Of a stretch of DNA of 64,000 bases, positions 62,033 to 64,000 are shown piece by piece. How positions within the stretch are numbered: position 1 is the first letter of the stretch; every line of letters starts with the position of its first letter. The notes below the pieces were generated by a model. The model did no database searches. It was not told the origin of the DNA and saw nothing but the letters and a program-made list of their open reading frames with translations. The DNA comes from JAYENK01 sp034722035 (GTDB lineage Bacteria; Patescibacteriota; Patescibacteriia; Patescibacteriales; UBA12075): the NCBI GenBank assembly GCA_034722035.1, contig JAYENK010000036.1, positions 5,479-69,478 on the forward strand, in the 5' to 3' direction. The position numbers and the translations under genes are program-made.

Positions 62033-62068
62033 TAGCACATTCCATAGAATATTCCATAGAATGTGCTA
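62033..62068 (+). repeat. Palindromic repeat upstream of tRNA-Gln
   Basis: TAGCACATTCCATAGAAT pairs with ATTCCATAGAATGTGCTA allowing two G-T pairs. The outer 10-bp arms TAGCACATTC/GAATGTGCTA equal those of the copy inside folA (32923-32958). It ends 16 bp before the tRNA promoter. Confidence 0.8.
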
Positions 62069-62083
62069 TTTTAAAAAATTCGA

Positions 62084-62115
62084 TTGACTAAACTATTATG
62101 ATTTTGTATTATAAT
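62084..62115 (+). promoter_or_regulatory. tRNA-Gln promoter
   Basis: TTGACT (62084-62089), 17-bp spacer, TATTAT (62107-62112), overlapping a TATAAT at 62110-62115. Transcription would start about 12-15 bp before the tRNA. Confidence 0.75.
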
Positions 62116-62131
62116 ACAGTGAGATCTAATT

Positions 62132-62202
62132 TCGGGGATCGTCTAATGGTAGGACAGCTGGTTCTGGTCCAGTCAATCGGGGTTCGACTCCCTGTCCCCG
62201 AG
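62132..62202 (+). tRNA. tRNA-Gln (anticodon CTG)
   Basis: Acceptor TCGGGGA/TCCCCGA, D arm GTCT...GGAC, anticodon stem GCTGG/CCAGT with loop TTCTGGT giving CTG, T arm CGGGG-TTCGACT-CCCTG, discriminator G. Its last 14 bases plus CA form the left copy of the 16-bp att repeat. gatB in this window fits Gln-tRNA formation by transamidation. Confidence 0.93.
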
Positions 62203-62212
62203 CAACAAGGGA

Positions 62213-63185
62213 CTAGCAGGCGCGAAAGTGCCTGTTCTTTTGTATTCTTCGCTTATTACTCCGTCCAGTTTGTCGATATATATTTTTATCAAGCCGATTT
62301 TCAAAAGTTTTTAGAGCAGTGCTTAAACTTTCCCTGGTAGTGCTAGTATAATCAGTTTTGCTTTTGTTGGTTTCTTTTAAGGCCTTGTTTACCCAATCAA
62401 GAACTTTTTGACTGTTTGGTTTTATTTTTCCTAGGCTTTTAAATATAGTGTTCTCAAGTCTATCTTCTCGAATATAACCTTTCTGATTACAGGATTTATA
62501 ATTCTTGCACCGGCCATAATGATGACCCTTTTGTGTTTCCCAAGTTATAAGACAACCGCACTTAGCACAGCGAATCAGTCCTTTAAACATATGACTATGT
62601 GTTTTGAATTGCTTGCCTTTGATTTTTCTTTTCAACTTTCTTTGTACTTCATAAAACATCTCTTCATTAATTATTCGTTCTTGTTTCCCTTGATATTCTT
62701 TACCGTTCCATGTGATTAGACCGATGTAAAAAGAATCTGATAAAATTTTATGAATTGTATTATGCCCGACCTTGTTGCCGTGTTTACTGCGCAAGCCCTG
62801 TTTATACATCTCATCAACAATTCTTAGGATTGTGTAATTACCAGATTTATAAAGCTTAAAAATTTTCTTTACATAATTTGCATATGCCTTATCAATAACT
62901 TGTATTTTATGGCCTTTTCTCCAACTGTCTTATATCCAAATTTATAACCACTTGGCAACCAACCGGCTTCAACTTTTGCTTTTTGTCCTTTCTTGACCTC
63001 CTCGCTTAAATTATTCGTATAGAAACGAGCAATAGCCACTTTCATATCCCATACCAGATTTTCATGAGCGCGCGTGTTTCTGCTAACAACAAAATTTTCT
63101 TTCACAAAATGAACCTGCCTTTTTTCATCCGCTATAACCCAGTCGCTTATCACTGCACCGTCTTTCAAATTTCTAGTTAGTTAAT
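62213..63185 (-). pseudogene. Large serine recombinase, truncated and frameshifted
   Basis: Recognisable parts: VHFVKENFVVSRNTRAHENL and the start of the recombinase domain KKGQKAKVEAGWLPSGYKFG, a 1-nt loss near 62920 (GEK-GHK-IQV expected), then NYVKKIFKLYKSGNYTILRI, GNKVGHNTIHKILSDSFYIG, zinc ribbon CAKCGCLITWETQKG, and an extra A near 62285 that shifts the C-terminus. The catalytic-serine N-terminal 70-80 residues are absent and the C-terminus ends at the tRNA junction. Inactive. Confidence 0.88.
62217..62242 (+). terminator. Hairpin after tRNA-Gln supplied by the element
   Basis: CAGGCGC (62217-62223), GAAA tetraloop, GTGCCTG (62228-62234), then TTCTTTTGT. It overlaps the recombinase 3' end and probably now ends the tRNA-Gln transcript. 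Confidence 0.65.
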
Positions 63186-63266
63186 GTGTAAAAACATATC
63201 GATTTTTTGGCTAAAATATGGTAAAATGTAGATAGAAAGTTAATTTTTATTCTAAATTTTACCATT

Positions 63267-63455
63267 ATGAAGACATTATTTATCGTTCGTCAAATTAACA
63301 TGTTCGAACAATTCGCTAATCCTCAGTTTGACATTAGTGAAGATTATCGGATTATCGACCAGGTACTCGAAAACGAAGATATTATTACCGAGTTGGCCGC
63401 GGAGTTGTTGTCTTTGAAGCAATTCCGGCTCAACCGTAACCGATGTAGGTGTTGA
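63267..63455 (+). CDS. Short frame resembling a transposase N-terminus
   Basis: 62 residues: MKTLFIVRQINMFEQFANPQ then FDISEDYRIIDQVLENEDII and TELAAELLSLKQFRLNRNRC. The first about 45 residues resemble the N-terminus of DDE transposases of the IS5/ISNCY kind as I remember them; the last about 15 do not continue them, so an internal deletion is likely. A 10-bp inverted pair (ATGGTAAAAT 63218-63227, ATTTTACCAT 63256-63265) flanks its leader. Function doubtful. Confidence 0.4.
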   Translation: MKTLFIVRQINMFEQFANPQFDISEDYRIIDQVLENEDIITELAAELLSLKQFRLNRNRCRC

Positions 63456-63464
63456 AAATTAAAC

Positions 63465-63502
63465 AAAAGAATGGTAAGCTACCAATGTTACCATTCTTTT
63501 TT
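63465..63502 (+). terminator. Terminator between the short frame and the ASCH gene
   Basis: AAAAGAATGGTAA (63465-63477) pairs with TTACCATTCTTTT (63488-63500) around a 10-nt loop, followed by T residues. Confidence 0.85.
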
Positions 63503-63514
63503 AATATAAAAAAT

Positions 63515-63847
63515 ATGCAAAAAATCTCAATTAATATTCAAGAGCCTTATTATTCATTTATTCTTGAAGGGCAAAAAACAGTCGAAGGCAGGCTTAACAA
63601 AGGTAAATTTACCTCTATTCAAAAAGATGATATTCTCGTGTTGGCTCCGGAAGATATAGAATTTGAAGTAATTGAAAAAAATATTTATAACTCATTTAGA
63701 GAGATGATAGAATCAGAAGGAGTTGAAAATGTTATTCCGGATAAAACAGGTATCGAAGAAGCGACAAATATTTATTATAAATTTTACACTAAAGAGCAGG
63801 AAAAACAATTTGGTGTAGTGGCGATAAAAATTAAACAAGCAGACTAG
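63515..63847 (+). CDS. ASCH-domain protein
   Basis: 110 residues from the ATG at 63515; the longer in-frame start at 63449 runs through the terminator stem. IQEPYYSFILEGQKTVEGRL then NKGKFTSIQKDDILVL is the ASCH core with the conserved G-x-K-T-x-E-x-R motif, and the family's last strand EKQFGVVAIKI is present. ASCH proteins bind RNA or modified nucleosides and some are amidohydrolases of N4-acetylcytidine. Cargo of the tRNA-Gln element. Confidence 0.85.
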   Translation: MQKISINIQEPYYSFILEGQKTVEGRLNKGKFTSIQKDDILVLAPEDIEFEVIEKNIYNSFREMIESEGVENVIPDKTGIEEATNIYYKFYTKEQEKQFGVVAIKIKQAD

Positions 63848-63855
63848 AATTAGCT

Positions 63856-63889
63856 AAAAAAGTTCGGAAGCTGTCCCTGTCCCCGAGCA
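63856..63889 (+). repeat. Right end of the tRNA-Gln element
   Basis: AAAAAAGTTCGGAAGCTGTC then CCTGT (63856-63880), matching 55303-55327 in opposite orientation with one difference, merges into the 16-bp att repeat (63874-63889). Confidence 0.75.
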
Positions 63890-63893
63890 TAAG

Positions 63894-63926
63894 ACAAAAT
63901 AGTTCCGCTAGGGCTATTTTGTTTTA
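63894..63926 (+). terminator. Displaced native terminator of tRNA-Gln
   Basis: ACAAAATAG (63894-63902) pairs with CTATTTTGT (63914-63922), then TTTA. It stands 5 bp after the right att repeat, where a tRNA terminator would be if the element were absent. 63927-64000 holds no feature I can support. Confidence 0.7.
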
Positions 63927-64000
63927 TGATTGGTGATAATGGTGAGAACTCCACTATTAACAAAAATCCATGAAAAAGTTGAATTTTAAAACTGTTTATA

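Larger units (their letters stand above)
62189..63889. mobile_element. Small integrated element at the tRNA-Gln 3' end
   Basis: Bounded by the 16-bp direct repeat TCCCTGTCCCCGAGCA at 62189-62204 (tRNA 3' end) and 63874-63889. Inside: a broken serine recombinase on the minus strand, a short transposase-like frame and an ASCH gene on the plus strand. Right of the far repeat lies a terminator of tRNA type. The layout is that of a tRNA-targeting element now fixed by loss of its recombinase. Confidence 0.75.

Noticed and set aside
62098..62340. 80-codon plus-strand frame over tRNA-Gln
   Set aside because: It reads through the tRNA and the opposite-strand recombinase end; it is a chance frame.
1..64000. 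CRISPR array
   Set aside because: No regularly spaced repeats with unique spacers and no cas genes; the dispersed repeats are single copies at gene junctions.

Overview
The window is AT-rich, densely coded bacterial DNA that looks like a member of the Candidate Phyla Radiation (Patescibacteria), most likely from the Parcubacteria side. The placement rests on gene families rather than on any single marker: an O-antigen-ligase-like membrane protein, DUF4153, DUF3048, DUF5679, an ADP-forming acyl-CoA synthetase fused to a GNAT domain, an L25 with a long acidic tail, a decayed hypothetical family I remember only from Parcubacteria, and almost no Shine-Dalgarno (SD) sequences ahead of core genes. 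UGA behaves as a stop in all intact core genes.

Layout. 0-10 kb: membrane and envelope proteins, L31, release factor RF1 with its methyltransferase PrmC, L25 and RodA. 10-19 kb: gyrB, two acetate-CoA enzymes (AMP-forming Acs and an ADP-forming fusion), a HEPN/MNT toxin-antitoxin pair, a 36-bp perfect palindrome, and the methylthiotransferase MtaB. 19-22 kb: tRNA-Thr and tRNA-Lys, then secE-nusG-rplK-rplA. 22-30 kb: a purine block (purB, a purC-purE fusion, purM, purL) covering exactly FGAR to AICAR. Unlike their neighbours, all four genes carry strong SD sequences. 30-34.5 kb: a deoxynucleotide operon (dCMP deaminase, a dCTP deaminase/dUTPase-type protein, ThyA, DHFR, two tandem P-loop kinases). 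34.5-41 kb: gatB, a MiaB gene broken by a 100-N scaffold gap, a small orphan membrane protein, CIRCE-controlled clpB, a DUF5679 zinc ribbon and greA. 41-47 kb: a surface-polysaccharide operon (ligase/polymerase, DUF192, GT2, GT4, flippase). 47-51 kb: a lipoprotein plus a MacAB-type exporter behind a promoter that holds an 18-bp palindrome. 51-56 kb: typA, a DEAD-box helicase and ddl.

55-64 kb is the accessory part. It has a tRNA 3'-end scar, two decayed host-type genes, a dead IS with inverted ends, a cold-shock gene, two small toxin-antitoxin modules, an orphan AbrB protein, and a small element inserted at the 3' end of tRNA-Gln. That element is bounded by a 16-bp direct repeat and carries a broken serine recombinase and an ASCH gene. 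The native tRNA terminator appears to have been pushed to the far side of it.

The points most worth following are the SD-marked purine block, the intercistronic TTCG-rich repeat that sits just before three start codons, a palindromic repeat found both inside folA and between genes, and the tRNA-linked element ends. The 127-bp duplication around the N gap is an assembly artefact that hides an otherwise continuous miaB.
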